Below are positions 48,304 to 55,991 of a stretch of 64,000 nucleotides of DNA, in pieces. Origin of the DNA: Flammeovirga aprica JL-4. GTDB taxonomy: Bacteria > Bacteroidota > Bacteroidia > Cytophagales > Flammeovirgaceae. Position 1 is the stretch's first letter; each line of letters starts with the position of its first letter. The position numbers and the translations under genes are program-made. The notes below the pieces were generated by a model. The model did no database searches. It was not told where the DNA came from and saw only the letters and a program-made list of their open reading frames with translations. The stretch lies in assembly GCF_012844305.1 (NCBI RefSeq), contig NZ_JABANE010000011.1, forward strand, positions 48,567 through 112,566, written 5' to 3'.

Positions 48304-48966
48304 ATGAAAACCAAAATATTACTTGTCGATGACCATAGTGTGATACGTCACGGTATCAGGTCTTATTTTAAAAACTGCGAGGACTTTGAAGTAATTGCCG
48401 AAGCAGATTGCGGAGAAAGAGCTTTTAATGCATTAAACGCAATGAATGTAGACTTGATCTTTATGGATATTTCTATGAAGGGTATGGACGGCATCAGTGC
48501 CACTAAAAAAATAAAAGAAACATTTCCTGATATTAAAGTAATTGCATTGAGCATGATGATGGACAGCGACTATATCAAAAATATGGTCAATGCTGGAGCT
48601 GACGGTTATCTCTTCAAAGACTGTACAGAAGAGGAAATTCTAAAAGCCGCTAGGGCCGTAAGAGATGGCGACAGCTATTACTGCTCCTCTGCAACTAAAA
48701 ACATTATTAGCAGTTACAAAGAGAAAGAAGCACGCCCTGCCAATGCGAATGATGCTCATTTTATACTCACTCTTCGTGAAAAAGAAGTATTAAGGTTGAT
48801 TATAGATCAATGTACCAATAAAGAAATCTCTGAGAAACTTTACATATCTCCTCGTACTGTAGATGCTCACAAAAGAAATCTTCTGGATAAAACAGGACAA
48901 AGAAATGTGGCTGGATTGGTGATGTATGCTATCAAACACAAGCTCTTTTCAGACTTAAAAGCTTAA
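48304..48966 (+). CDS. NarL/FixJ-family response regulator
   Basis: The 220-residue protein has a receiver domain (1-120; DDHSVIRHG, phospho-Asp55 in IFMDISMKG, Lys in LFKD) and a LuxR-type helix-turn-helix (about 152-215; LREKEVLRLI, NKEISEKLYISPRTVDAH). It is the partner of the PAS kinase upstream. Its stop codon lies two bases before a conserved AGGTA-TACCT palindrome that introduces the first of two small-RNA-like genes. It is therefore the obvious candidate activator of those genes, though this rests on position and promoter layout only. Confidence 0.95.
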   Translation: MKTKILLVDDHSVIRHGIRSYFKNCEDFEVIAEADCGERAFNALNAMNVDLIFMDISMKGMDGISATKKIKETFPDIKVIALSMMMDSDYIKNMVNAGADGYLFKDCTEEEILKAARAVRDGDSYYCSSATKNIISSYKEKEARPANANDAHFILTLREKEVLRLIIDQCTNKEISEKLYISPRTVDAHKRNLLDKTGQRNVAGLVMYAIKHKLFSDLKA

Positions 48967-48967
48967 A

Positions 48968-49035
48968 ATAGGTATTATACCTATACCGATTAGGTATTAA
49001 ACTCATGTTTAGGAAGTAGAACAGATGTACATTTG
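48968..49035 (+). promoter_or_regulatory. Activator site and promoter of small-RNA gene 1
   Basis: In order there are the palindrome AGGTAttaTACCT (48970-48982), a half-site TTAGGTAT (48990-48997), CTCATGT (49002-49008) at the place of a -33 element, and the Bacteroidota -7 element TACATTTG (49028-49035). All four blocks recur with the same spacing at 49387-49452. The first two probably bind an activator. The absence of a consensus TTTG at -33 fits activator dependence. Confidence 0.75.
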
Positions 49036-49041
49036 TTACAT

Positions 49042-49193
49042 ACTAAAACAGTAAGAAATTCCTGTTAAACCTAGACATAAAAATTTATAAGTTATAAGTC
49101 AGAAATAGAGTAGTAAATAGAGAAATAGATAGCACAATAGTTCATCAGTTACAGAATGAGGAAAAGTCCAATCTTATAGAGTGGACTTTTTTT
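49042..49193 (+). ncRNA. Putative small RNA 1 of a tandem pair
   Basis: The transcript is predicted to start about seven bases after TACATTTG and to end at a terminator (AAAGTCCA/TGGACTTT, 49163-49189, then seven T in total). This gives a length of about 150 bases. Two blocks are shared with copy 2: TTCCTGTTAAACCT near the 5' end and a roughly 55-base 3' block starting AGTTCATCAGTTACAGAATG that runs through the terminator with one base change. The middle is AT-rich and not conserved. No frame longer than a few codons exists. The shared AGGAAAA and TTCCT blocks could pair with each other or with mRNA leaders. Confidence 0.7.
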
Positions 49194-49384
49194 GCATTGG
49201 CTAAAATCACAATTCATATCAGATTAGGTACAAATTTCAATTCTTAAAAAGTTTATTTTCCCAGAATTACAGACACAAAAAGAAAAAATAGATTTTTTTC
49301 ACCTCTATAAAACCCTCTATTTTACTGTTTAATAACCTTCCTAAACAATAATAATTCTTGAAATAATCATATTCGTTTTTAAAT

Positions 49385-49452
49385 ATAGGTATTTTACCTA
49401 CTCCGTTTAGGTATATTCCTCATGTATGGGATATTGATCTGTGGTACATTTG
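49385..49452 (+). promoter_or_regulatory. Activator site and promoter of small-RNA gene 2
   Basis: The palindrome AGGTAtttTACCT (49387-49399), half-site TTAGGTAT (49407-49414), CTCATGT (49419-49425) and TACATTTG (49445-49452) lie at exactly the same distances as in copy 1: 52, 36 and 26 bases before the -7 element, measured from palindrome centre, AGGTAT start and CTCATGT start. Intervening bases differ, which points to selection on the blocks. Confidence 0.75.
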
Positions 49453-49458
49453 TAATAG

Positions 49459-49646
49459 AGAAAAGGAAAAGATTTCCTGTTAAACCTTATTAAAACCTAA
49501 TTAAAGAAAAGATATTAATGCCATAATCAATTATTATAGCAATTCAAGATTATCAAATAGAATTAGAGTGTAAAAAAATTAAAAACATAAAAGTTCATCA
49601 GTTACAGAATGAGGAAAAGTCCAGTCTTATAGAGTGGACTTTTTTA
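49459..49646 (+). ncRNA. Putative small RNA 2 of a tandem pair
   Basis: The predicted transcript is about 190 bases, from about seven bases after the -7 element to the terminator AAAGTCCA/TGGACTTT (49616-49642) with its T run. The 5' block TTTCCTGTTAAACCT and the 3' block from 49592 match copy 1, while the centre is longer and differs in sequence. The pattern (conserved ends, free middle, own promoter, own terminator, no gene) is that of duplicated regulatory RNAs. Both copies contain an eight-codon frame reading MRKSP(I/V)L inside the terminator stem, which is probably a coincidence of the conserved RNA sequence. Confidence 0.7.
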
Positions 49647-49782
49647 TTTATTCTAAGGTACCGCCAACTTTCAAGCGATATTTCTGCAAGCCTTTTATGA
49701 TCTCCTTTCACCTAAATGATTTCAAACATCAAAAATATTTAAAAACTTAATTTACAATGCATTAAAAAACAGAAGAAACAAA

Positions 49783-49810
49783 AGAGGCTACCATTTATAT
49801 GATAGCCTCT
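49783..49810 (-). terminator. Terminator of the two-domain secreted protein gene
   Basis: The arms AGAGGCTA (49783-49790) and TAGCCTCT (49803-49810) pair around a 12-base loop, with a T-rich minus-strand tail. Confidence 0.7.
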
Positions 49811-49868
49811 CCCAAGTATGAAATGAAATGAATTATTACTTATATTTTTCTATGTCTTAATGTCTTTA

Positions 49869-50483
49869 TTATAGTACTGAGAATGAATCTGAGTAAGAAA
49901 CTCCGTCGATTACTAATTCAGCAGTATAAGTACCTGTAGGTAATGTAGAAAGATCAAAACGCTTAACGTTCTTTGCTCCTGCTACAAATTTTGAACTATA
50001 CACTGTGTCTCCATCAGTTGTGTATAATCTTACTTTAACGAAACCTTCAACCTCTTTACCTAAGATGATATTCAAGTTTTCTTTTACTACAGAGATTTTA
50101 AATTTTTGGTTTGAAGAAGCTAATTGGTAGTTCATCATTACTGCTGTATTTGATGGAGTAACAAAAAACTCTCTTACTAACATTTTATCTTCAAACTTCA
50201 TTTTAAAAGTATATTTTCCTTCAGGTAAACTTTTAAAATTAATGTCTTCTTTTACTTTTCCTGATGCAATAACTGTTTTTGTAGTGTAAACTTTACCAGC
50301 GGCATCTTCTATTTGAAAACTAATTTCTTCTCCTTCTAAGTTATTGAAAATAATTGATGCTGATGTTCCATCAGTAGAAGCTTTAAAGAAATAAGAAATT
50401 CCATTGAATGGTAAATAATAATCTTTAGCTGATATACTCAATGAGATTAATAAGGTAGCAAATAAGATTGTAAACTTTTTCAT
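49869..50483 (-). CDS. Secreted protein with two tandem beta-sandwich domains
   Basis: This 204-residue protein has a signal peptide (1-19). Two similar halves follow (about 22-108 and 115-204). Each has a strand-rich Ig-like pattern closing with a SLPEGKYTFKM or TLPTGTYTAEL motif, as in T9SS-type or DUF3244-type domains. The C-terminal half ends DSFSVL rather than the Lys-rich tail of true T9SS sorting domains. It may therefore be a free-standing surface or periplasmic protein rather than cargo. It stands alone and is convergent with the small-RNA pair. The function is unknown. Confidence 0.8.
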   Translation of the reverse strand: MKKFTILFATLLISLSISAKDYYLPFNGISYFFKASTDGTSASIIFNNLEGEEISFQIEDAAGKVYTTKTVIASGKVKEDINFKSLPEGKYTFKMKFEDKMLVREFFVTPSNTAVMMNYQLASSNQKFKISVVKENLNIILGKEVEGFVKVRLYTTDGDTVYSSKFVAGAKNVKRFDLSTLPTGTYTAELVIDGVSYSDSFSVL

Positions 50484-51267
50484 AGTATGTGTATTTTGAT
50501 TTATGTTTTTTCTGTTTTGATTACATCACAAAGGTGTGTGATTATTTTCTATCGTCAAAATCAAAATCACCGAAATTTATCAAGTGTAAATACACACTTT
50601 TAAATAATATCATTTCGTACAGATTACACTTTATTCATTTTAATTCAATAAGTGTAAGTTGATCCTATTACATTGTTGCGGGTAAATGTATTTATCTGAA
50701 ACTATGTTTGTAAAGTGTGTAAGCGTACACTTATCGAGAAAAAATTGAATAAAAAAATGTTAAAAAGATTTTATTCACATTCTGTTAATATTGAAATGAA
50801 CAGTTATTCATTTTTGTCAGTTTACAAACTTTTCAAACGCAGTAAAATATATGTATAAAAAGCAGTATAATACCTGCAGTATGAATAAACTCTGAGCAAC
50901 TATTACTCATTTTCTAACATTTTGACTTGCCCTTTAAGAAGTCAAAGAGAATTCATAGACCTCTAGAGTAAAAGTTGGTACCAATAACATTTGTGTGATA
51001 ATGAAAATTTATTTTACATTATATTACATGCTTCACTAAAGATTTTATACTTTTCACTATCATTTGATGAGTTAAATATTATGTCTTTGCCTTCATAATC
51101 TTCACATTTCAAATATTTGTTATTAATAATACATTTCGTTGATGATCCGCTAAACAAACAATATATTCCTATCCATAAGACCCTATGCTATTTTTCATAA
51201 CTGATCATTACAAAATCTTCTTTTCGATTTACGAAAGCAAAGTTGAAATAATAAAACCAATTAAATC
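50484..51267. other. Divergent intergenic region with AAGTGT repeats
   Basis: This is 784 bases between divergent genes, the longest gene-free divergent stretch in the window. The left part carries the repeated AAGTGT/ACACTT sites described separately. The right part (about 50740-51267) is AT-rich, with no gene or hairpin that I can support. Confidence 0.55.
50582..50732. promoter_or_regulatory. Cluster of AAGTGT/ACACTT inverted sites
   Basis: Two inverted pairs occur: AAGTGTaaatacACACTT (50582-50599) and AAGTGT-N8-ACACTT (50713-50732). Between them are a single ACACTT (50626-50631) and a single AAGTGT (50650-50655). Six copies of a six-base word arranged as inverted pairs in 150 bases upstream of the secreted two-domain protein suggest a regulator binding cluster. 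In AT-rich DNA chance cannot be excluded. Confidence 0.45.
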
Positions 51268-52035
51268 ATGAAAAACAGACCTTATATTTTAGCTGAGTGC
51301 CATTGGGAAACTCTTCAGCATGCTGACTTCGAAGTTGCTATTTTACCTTGGGGTGCAACGGAAGCACATAATTATCACCTGCCTTATGCCACTGATAATA
51401 TACAAGTAGATGCCATTGCCGCAGAAGCAGCGAAATTTGCTTGGGAAAATGGAGCAAAAGTAATTGTTCTTCCGACGATCCCTTTGGGTGTAAATACTGG
51501 ACAGACCGATATTTATTTGGATATGAATATTTATCCAAGTACTCAGAAAGCAATCCTCAATGATACTATAGAAGTATTAAACAGGCATAGCATTAAAAAA
51601 CTGCTTATACTCAATGGACACGGTGGTAATGATTTCAAAACGATGATCAGGGAATTAGGTGTTAAATACCCTGAGATGCTTGTTTGTGCATCAAGTTGGT
51701 TTCAAGTACTTGATAGAAATAAATATTTTGATCAACCGGGAGACCATGCGGATGAAGTTGAGACTAGTTTAATTCTTCATTTAGCACCCGAACTTGTTTT
51801 ACCACAAGAAAAATGGGGAAAGGGAACTGAAAAAAGAAATAAAATTGAAGCTTTTAATGAAGGTTGGGTATGGACCGAACGCAAATGGTCAGAAATCAGT
51901 GAAGACACTGGAACAGGAAACCCAGCCTTAGCCACTAGAGAGAAAGGAGAAAACTTTTTTAAAGCAGTTACTAAAAAGTTAGGCGAGTTTCTCTGTGAAC
52001 TAGATCAGGTAGACCGAAAAGAAATGTATAAATAA
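51268..52035 (+). CDS. Creatininase-family metal-dependent amidohydrolase
   Basis: This 255-residue cytoplasmic protein has the creatininase fold. Metal ligands are visible in LPWGATEAHNYHLPYATD (Glu32, His34, Asp43), NGHGGND and DHADEVETSL. The family includes creatininase, MftE peptidases, riboflavin-pathway formamide hydrolases and 3-dehydro-scyllo-inosose hydrolase, so the exact reaction is open. The SDR gene starts three bases after its stop. Pairing of a creatininase-type hydrolase with a dehydrogenase fits a sugar or cyclitol route in which an oxidised ring is hydrolysed. That is inference from position. Confidence 0.88.
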   Translation: MKNRPYILAECHWETLQHADFEVAILPWGATEAHNYHLPYATDNIQVDAIAAEAAKFAWENGAKVIVLPTIPLGVNTGQTDIYLDMNIYPSTQKAILNDTIEVLNRHSIKKLLILNGHGGNDFKTMIRELGVKYPEMLVCASSWFQVLDRNKYFDQPGDHADEVETSLILHLAPELVLPQEKWGKGTEKRNKIEAFNEGWVWTERKWSEISEDTGTGNPALATREKGENFFKAVTKKLGEFLCELDQVDRKEMYK

Positions 52036-52038
52036 GGT

Positions 52039-52827
52039 ATGGAGCAGAAAGATAATCAAATAGCAATTGTAACTGGGGTAAGTCGATTACAAGGTATTGG
52101 TAAAGCAATTTGTACAATCCTTGCACAAAATGGTATTGACATTTTCTTTACCTATTGGTTAGAATATGATGAAGCTATGCCTTGGGGGGTACAGGAAAAT
52201 GAACCTGATTTGATTCAGAAAGAAATACAAAGCTATGGTGTACGCTGTGAAAAATTGACTTTAAATCTTAAAGAAGAAGGAGCAATTGATTTATTATTTT
52301 ATCAAGTTAATGCAAAAATGGGGGCTCCTACTATATTAATCAATAATGCTACCTATAGTACTTCTATCAATATCAACAGTATTACGTCTCAAGAATTAGA
52401 GGCTCATTACTTAGTCAATATGAAAGCGGTAATTCTACTTACTTCTCGATTTTTCAAGAATTTTAATGAAAATGAACAGGGTGGCAGAATCATCAATCTT
52501 TCTTCTGGTCAGAATTTGAGTGTGATGAATGAAGAAGTAGCTTATGCAGTGACAAAGGGTGCTATTGATACATTTACTCGTACAATTGCTCAAGAAATTG
52601 CCTGCAAGAGAATTACAATTAATGCTGTAAATCCAGGGCTCACAGATACGGGATGGCTAGACGATGCTCAAAAAGAAATTTTTCTAAAAAGGTGCCCTAT
52701 GGGAAGAATTGGAAAGCCGGAAGACGTCGCCAAGTTAATTTCATTTTTGGTTAGTGATGAAGGGCAATGGATCACCGGACAAATTCTTAATTCTGAAGGT
52801 GGTTTTATTCGTGAATTGTATGAGTAA
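52039..52827 (+). CDS. Short-chain dehydrogenase/reductase (FabG-like)
   Basis: This 262-residue Rossmann-fold enzyme has a nucleotide-binding loop TGVSRLQGIGKA (a longer loop than the usual TGxxxGxG), NNATYS, catalytic Ser156 and YAVTK (Tyr169, Lys173), and PGLTDTGW. The form with SRLQGIG and TYWxxYDxxMPWG resembles, from memory, SDR proteins common in Bacillota. Acquisition by transfer is possible but not tested. It is translationally linked to the creatininase-family gene and followed by a strong terminator. The substrate is unknown. Confidence 0.92.
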   Translation: MEQKDNQIAIVTGVSRLQGIGKAICTILAQNGIDIFFTYWLEYDEAMPWGVQENEPDLIQKEIQSYGVRCEKLTLNLKEEGAIDLLFYQVNAKMGAPTILINNATYSTSININSITSQELEAHYLVNMKAVILLTSRFFKNFNENEQGGRIINLSSGQNLSVMNEEVAYAVTKGAIDTFTRTIAQEIACKRITINAVNPGLTDTGWLDDAQKEIFLKRCPMGRIGKPEDVAKLISFLVSDEGQWITGQILNSEGGFIRELYE

Positions 52828-52934
52828 ATAGCAAAGTAATTAAAGTGAAACAAGGTACCTTTAAAAGAAAGAATGAATGGATTGAGGTGAACTTTTTCAT
52901 TATTACTTTTTTAAGGAAAAACTCTAATTCAGTA

Positions 52935-52965
52935 AAAAGCCAAGACACAAAATGTCTTGGCTTTT
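52935..52965 (+). terminator. Terminator of the creatininase-SDR operon
   Basis: The 13-base arms AAAAGCCAAGACA and TGTCTTGGCTTTT pair around a five-base loop, with T run. Confidence 0.88.
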
Positions 52966-53050
52966 TCAATTTTCCTCATCATTAACAAATGAATGTTTTA
53001 GTTTTTATCTAATTCAATTTTTTTCTTAAACATTTATCTAAATTCAATTT

Positions 53051-54223
53051 TTATTTAATCCTTAAAATGGTGGTTCTGTTCACCCATCCACTAAACCTCA
53101 CCTTCTCATTTTCTGTTCTATTTTCCATGAAAATCATGTTTTTCGTTGGAAACTTAGCTTTACATTTTTTCATTCCCGTCATGTTGTTTGCAATTTGATA
53201 CATTTCATAAGCCAAAGAGTAAACGGATAAATTCTGACATTCGGAATATTTGTTTGAAACTATATCCATGAAAGAATTAAAATATAAATCACCAATTAAT
53301 GTAAAGGCTTCCTTCTGATAATTGGTTCCTTTTAGTGTTTCTGCTAAATCTCTACCTTCTTTCTTATTTCCAGTAAGGATGTTATATCTTGCAACTTCTA
53401 ACCTTAATTTTTGAGAAATCTCTGAATCCTCATTCATATATTTCTCACTTAATTTCTTCGCCTCCTTCAAATATTGGTTATTCTTAGACAACAGTGCCAT
53501 TTTCAATATCCCAAGTGCACTTTCAGCATTAGGATTCTTTTCATACAACACCTTTTTAGTATTATAAAGGAAGGTGTAATCTTCACAATCAGAATTCTCG
53601 TAATATTTCTCAATCTCCTTAATTTGAGTATCGGAATAATACACCCCACCTTCACTTTCTTGCTTATAACGGTTTGTAATACCTTCACAAGAATTATCTA
53701 AAACTGTAAATAATTTTTTGTCTATATTTTGAATAAGGGAATCGGCATTCGCAATATCTAGATTAGATAATCTATTATTAACTAACCAATAGCACTCCCA
53801 TAGATTATTGTCGTCTAGTGCCTTTGCATTTTTTTGATAGGAAACCATACAATCAATAAACCCTACCAAAGTGGCTTCGCTTAGAAAATCAGCACCTTTT
53901 TTCACACCAAAAACCATATTACGATATACCTTCCCTTGGTTAACCTCAGTTAGAAACACACCTTTAAGTTTCCAATTAATCTCTGCCAATTTCGCTAAAA
54001 GTGCTGGAGTCCTACCCTCCTGCAATATAGCTTCAGTAACAAAATTAATAGCAGAATCTCCTTTTAAGATGGCTGCATCAATTTCTCCTTCTTGAGCTAA
54101 TTGTATCCCTTTCTTTAAATATTCATCAGCTTTTTCTGAAAAATTTGTCTGAGCTTTTGTTATATAAAAACTAAACAAAAGTGGTAAAAATATCAGAGTA
54201 ATTTTGAAGAGTTTATTTCTCAT
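53051..54223 (-). CDS. Exported helical-repeat protein, unknown
   Basis: This 390-residue protein has a signal peptide (1-24, ending TKAQ). Most of the rest is alpha-helical with loose TPR-like spacing (ADEYLKKGIQLAQEGEIDAAI; ALGILKMALLSKNNQYLKEAKKLSEKY). There are six or more cysteines (for example ECYW, DNSCEGI, NSDCEDY), some of which could form disulfides in the periplasm. The C-terminal 45 residues are strand-like. I do not recognise a specific family. It is a single gene convergent with the SDR operon. Confidence 0.8.
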   Translation of the reverse strand: MRNKLFKITLIFLPLLFSFYITKAQTNFSEKADEYLKKGIQLAQEGEIDAAILKGDSAINFVTEAILQEGRTPALLAKLAEINWKLKGVFLTEVNQGKVYRNMVFGVKKGADFLSEATLVGFIDCMVSYQKNAKALDDNNLWECYWLVNNRLSNLDIANADSLIQNIDKKLFTVLDNSCEGITNRYKQESEGGVYYSDTQIKEIEKYYENSDCEDYTFLYNTKKVLYEKNPNAESALGILKMALLSKNNQYLKEAKKLSEKYMNEDSEISQKLRLEVARYNILTGNKKEGRDLAETLKGTNYQKEAFTLIGDLYFNSFMDIVSNKYSECQNLSVYSLAYEMYQIANNMTGMKKCKAKFPTKNMIFMENRTENEKVRFSGWVNRTTILRIK

Positions 54224-54336
54224 TTGTGAAATAATGTTTCATTAATTTCTTATCGTTTCTATATATAAGAGTCCATTTCACTCCAAATTCACTACTCTAA
54301 CTTATTAAATAAATGTTATTATTTTAAAACAATAAA

Positions 54337-54621
54337 CTACAACAGACCTAATGATATAATAATGAAAATAGTAGGTAAGATTATCCTAATCACGGTGTAG
54401 TATTTAAATAGTATGATAAAAAATACTTTAAGAATATAAACTTCATAAAAGCTGATTATTGTAGCTGTAAAATAAATACAGGCTAATAACACCCCCCTGA
54501 TTAAAAGAAGTTGAACAAGTTTAGCCAATATAAACTTTAGATTTATATCCGTATTTTTACGAATTCCATTACGTGAAAAATACCCTCTATTTGATGTACT
54601 AAAAAAAGTTATTGATTTCAT
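54337..54621 (-). CDS. Possible small membrane protein
   Basis: The ATG at 54621 opens a 94-residue frame. An upstream extension would need a TTG start at 54702. It has a polar N-terminus and two or three hydrophobic segments (about 34-55, 60-76, 80-94). The region is very AT-rich, where hydrophobic frames arise easily by chance, and I see no ribosome-binding site or recognised family. Confidence 0.35.
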   Translation of the reverse strand: MKSITFFSTSNRGYFSRNGIRKNTDINLKFILAKLVQLLLIRGVLLACIYFTATIISFYEVYILKVFFIILFKYYTVIRIILPTIFIIISLGLL

Positions 54622-54784
54622 AAATACAATAAATTGATCATGTTTGTTTCCATATAAATTGTCGTAAAAAAAGGCAAAAGCACTATTCGATCGAATTAAC
54701 AAATAATTAAAAAAGAGTAGTGTAATTCATAAAATATTCACTAGGATAATCTAAATAAACATCAGTATTCAATTATAAATACAA

Positions 54785-54827
54785 AAATCCCCTTATATCC
54801 TGTATTGAGGGCGGATATAAGGGGATT
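54785..54827 (-). terminator. Terminator of the TonB receptor/FISUMP operon
   Basis: The 15-base arms AATCCCCTTATATCC and GGATATAAGGGGATT pair around a 12-base loop, followed by a T run on the minus strand. It ends the operon that starts with the STN-type receptor. Confidence 0.9.
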
Positions 54828-54848
54828 CTACATATATATTTGACTTAA

Positions 54849-55913
54849 TTAATTTTCGGAATTTAAAGAGGATTCTCCTGTAGAATATTGACTGTTTTTA
54901 ATACAGCGAATACTAGCCAATGAGCGTTTATTAATAGAACTTTTCATCATCTTCAAACGATCATCCTTTATATGAAGAACGCCATAGTGTGGATCGCTAA
55001 TACTTGTAAATCCGCCACTCATATCGCGTGCAGAAGCATTGAGCCAAAAGGCGGTTGCATCATGATTTATTAACTGATCGGGCTTGGCAACCGAACTATT
55101 CCCTTGCTTTAGGTAATATTCAGTAAAACCTGTTTTGAGTGCTGAGAAGCCTGTGGCGTTTCGGAGTTCAGGGTCATTAACCGGCTCTCCATCCATGCCA
55201 CCCTCACTAGGGTTCCAATGTTCATCCTCTTTGGCCATCAAACTATAATGGATAGGGTGTTCAAACATTGTCCATGTGGTTTTTCCTCCATTTCCACTAC
55301 CTGTATTCCATTCTAATTTAGTAGAGTAGTGGGCAGGAACATCTGGCTCATAATCGTCTACTCCGAAACCTGCTTGTCTAAGAAACCAGATAAATTCTTG
55401 AACATCCTTAACAGTCGGAAGATGCCAACCCTCAGGACAAATTTTCAAACTACGCCCCATGGGGTCCTTGGCTTCTAAAACATAACCCATATAGAGTGCG
55501 CCATGATGCCCTTCTTTGGCATCAGCCTCTTCTTCTGTGCCTTTAGCCCAAGTGTAGCCTGATTGGTCTAAGCTCATATTGGCATAGTCTTCAAAAACCC
55601 AGTCATAATATTCAAAAGACCCGATGGGTGTACCGTTGGTAAAATGGGTGGCTCTTAAGTTCTCGGTCATCCATGTTTGTGACCAATCATCGGCCCATAG
55701 TTGGGTGGTCATTGGGGGTCTACCACTCAGTACAAGCGTAGGGTAGGTTTCGCTTTTATCCCCTCGATTATCTACCAGATCCTCTCCTTCTGTTATCTCC
55801 CAGTTAATTGTTCCTGCTTCTGGCAGGGGGGGTAACGATTCATCCACACAACTCAGCAAACACAAACTCAACAATACACTTAAACCTAGCCATAGGTTAT
55901 TGAAGCTATTCAT
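54849..55913 (-). CDS. FISUMP-domain lipoprotein, second copy
   Basis: This 354-residue lipoprotein has acylated Cys22 (LLSC). The FISUMP domain (Fibrobacter succinogenes major paralogous domain, a C-type-lectin-like fold) runs from about 70 to 345. It shows WMTENLRATHF, YTWAKG, ICPEGWHLPTVKD, NATGFSALKTG, AFWLNASARD and a closing SIRCIK. It is probably surface-exposed. It lies 78 bases after the first FISUMP gene and downstream of the TonB-dependent receptor, in the position where SusD genes usually lie. It may be a ligand-binding partner of the receptor. Confidence 0.88.
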   Translation of the reverse strand: MNSFNNLWLGLSVLLSLCLLSCVDESLPPLPEAGTINWEITEGEDLVDNRGDKSETYPTLVLSGRPPMTTQLWADDWSQTWMTENLRATHFTNGTPIGSFEYYDWVFEDYANMSLDQSGYTWAKGTEEEADAKEGHHGALYMGYVLEAKDPMGRSLKICPEGWHLPTVKDVQEFIWFLRQAGFGVDDYEPDVPAHYSTKLEWNTGSGNGGKTTWTMFEHPIHYSLMAKEDEHWNPSEGGMDGEPVNDPELRNATGFSALKTGFTEYYLKQGNSSVAKPDQLINHDATAFWLNASARDMSGGFTSISDPHYGVLHIKDDRLKMMKSSINKRSLASIRCIKNSQYSTGESSLNSEN

Positions 55914-55946
55914 CTTTCTTCTTCTTATTTATAAATTTCTATTTCA

Positions 55947-55977
55947 AGCTTGCTAGTCACAACTAGACTAGCAAGCT
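55947..55977 (-). other. Hairpin between the two FISUMP genes
   Basis: The 12-base arms AGCTTGCTAGTC and GACTAGCAAGCT form a perfect stem with a seven-base loop. No T run follows on the minus strand, so it is more likely an mRNA-stability or attenuation element than a full terminator. Confidence 0.65.
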
Positions 55978-55991
55978 ATTACAGCGGTCAT

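Noticed and set aside
49262..49383. Third small-RNA copy between the two identified
   Set aside because: No TACATTTG, AGGTA-TACCT site or terminator occurs in this gap.
54622..54702. N-terminal extension of the small membrane frame at 54337
   Set aside because: It needs a TTG start and adds no recognisable feature, so even the shorter frame is only a weak call.
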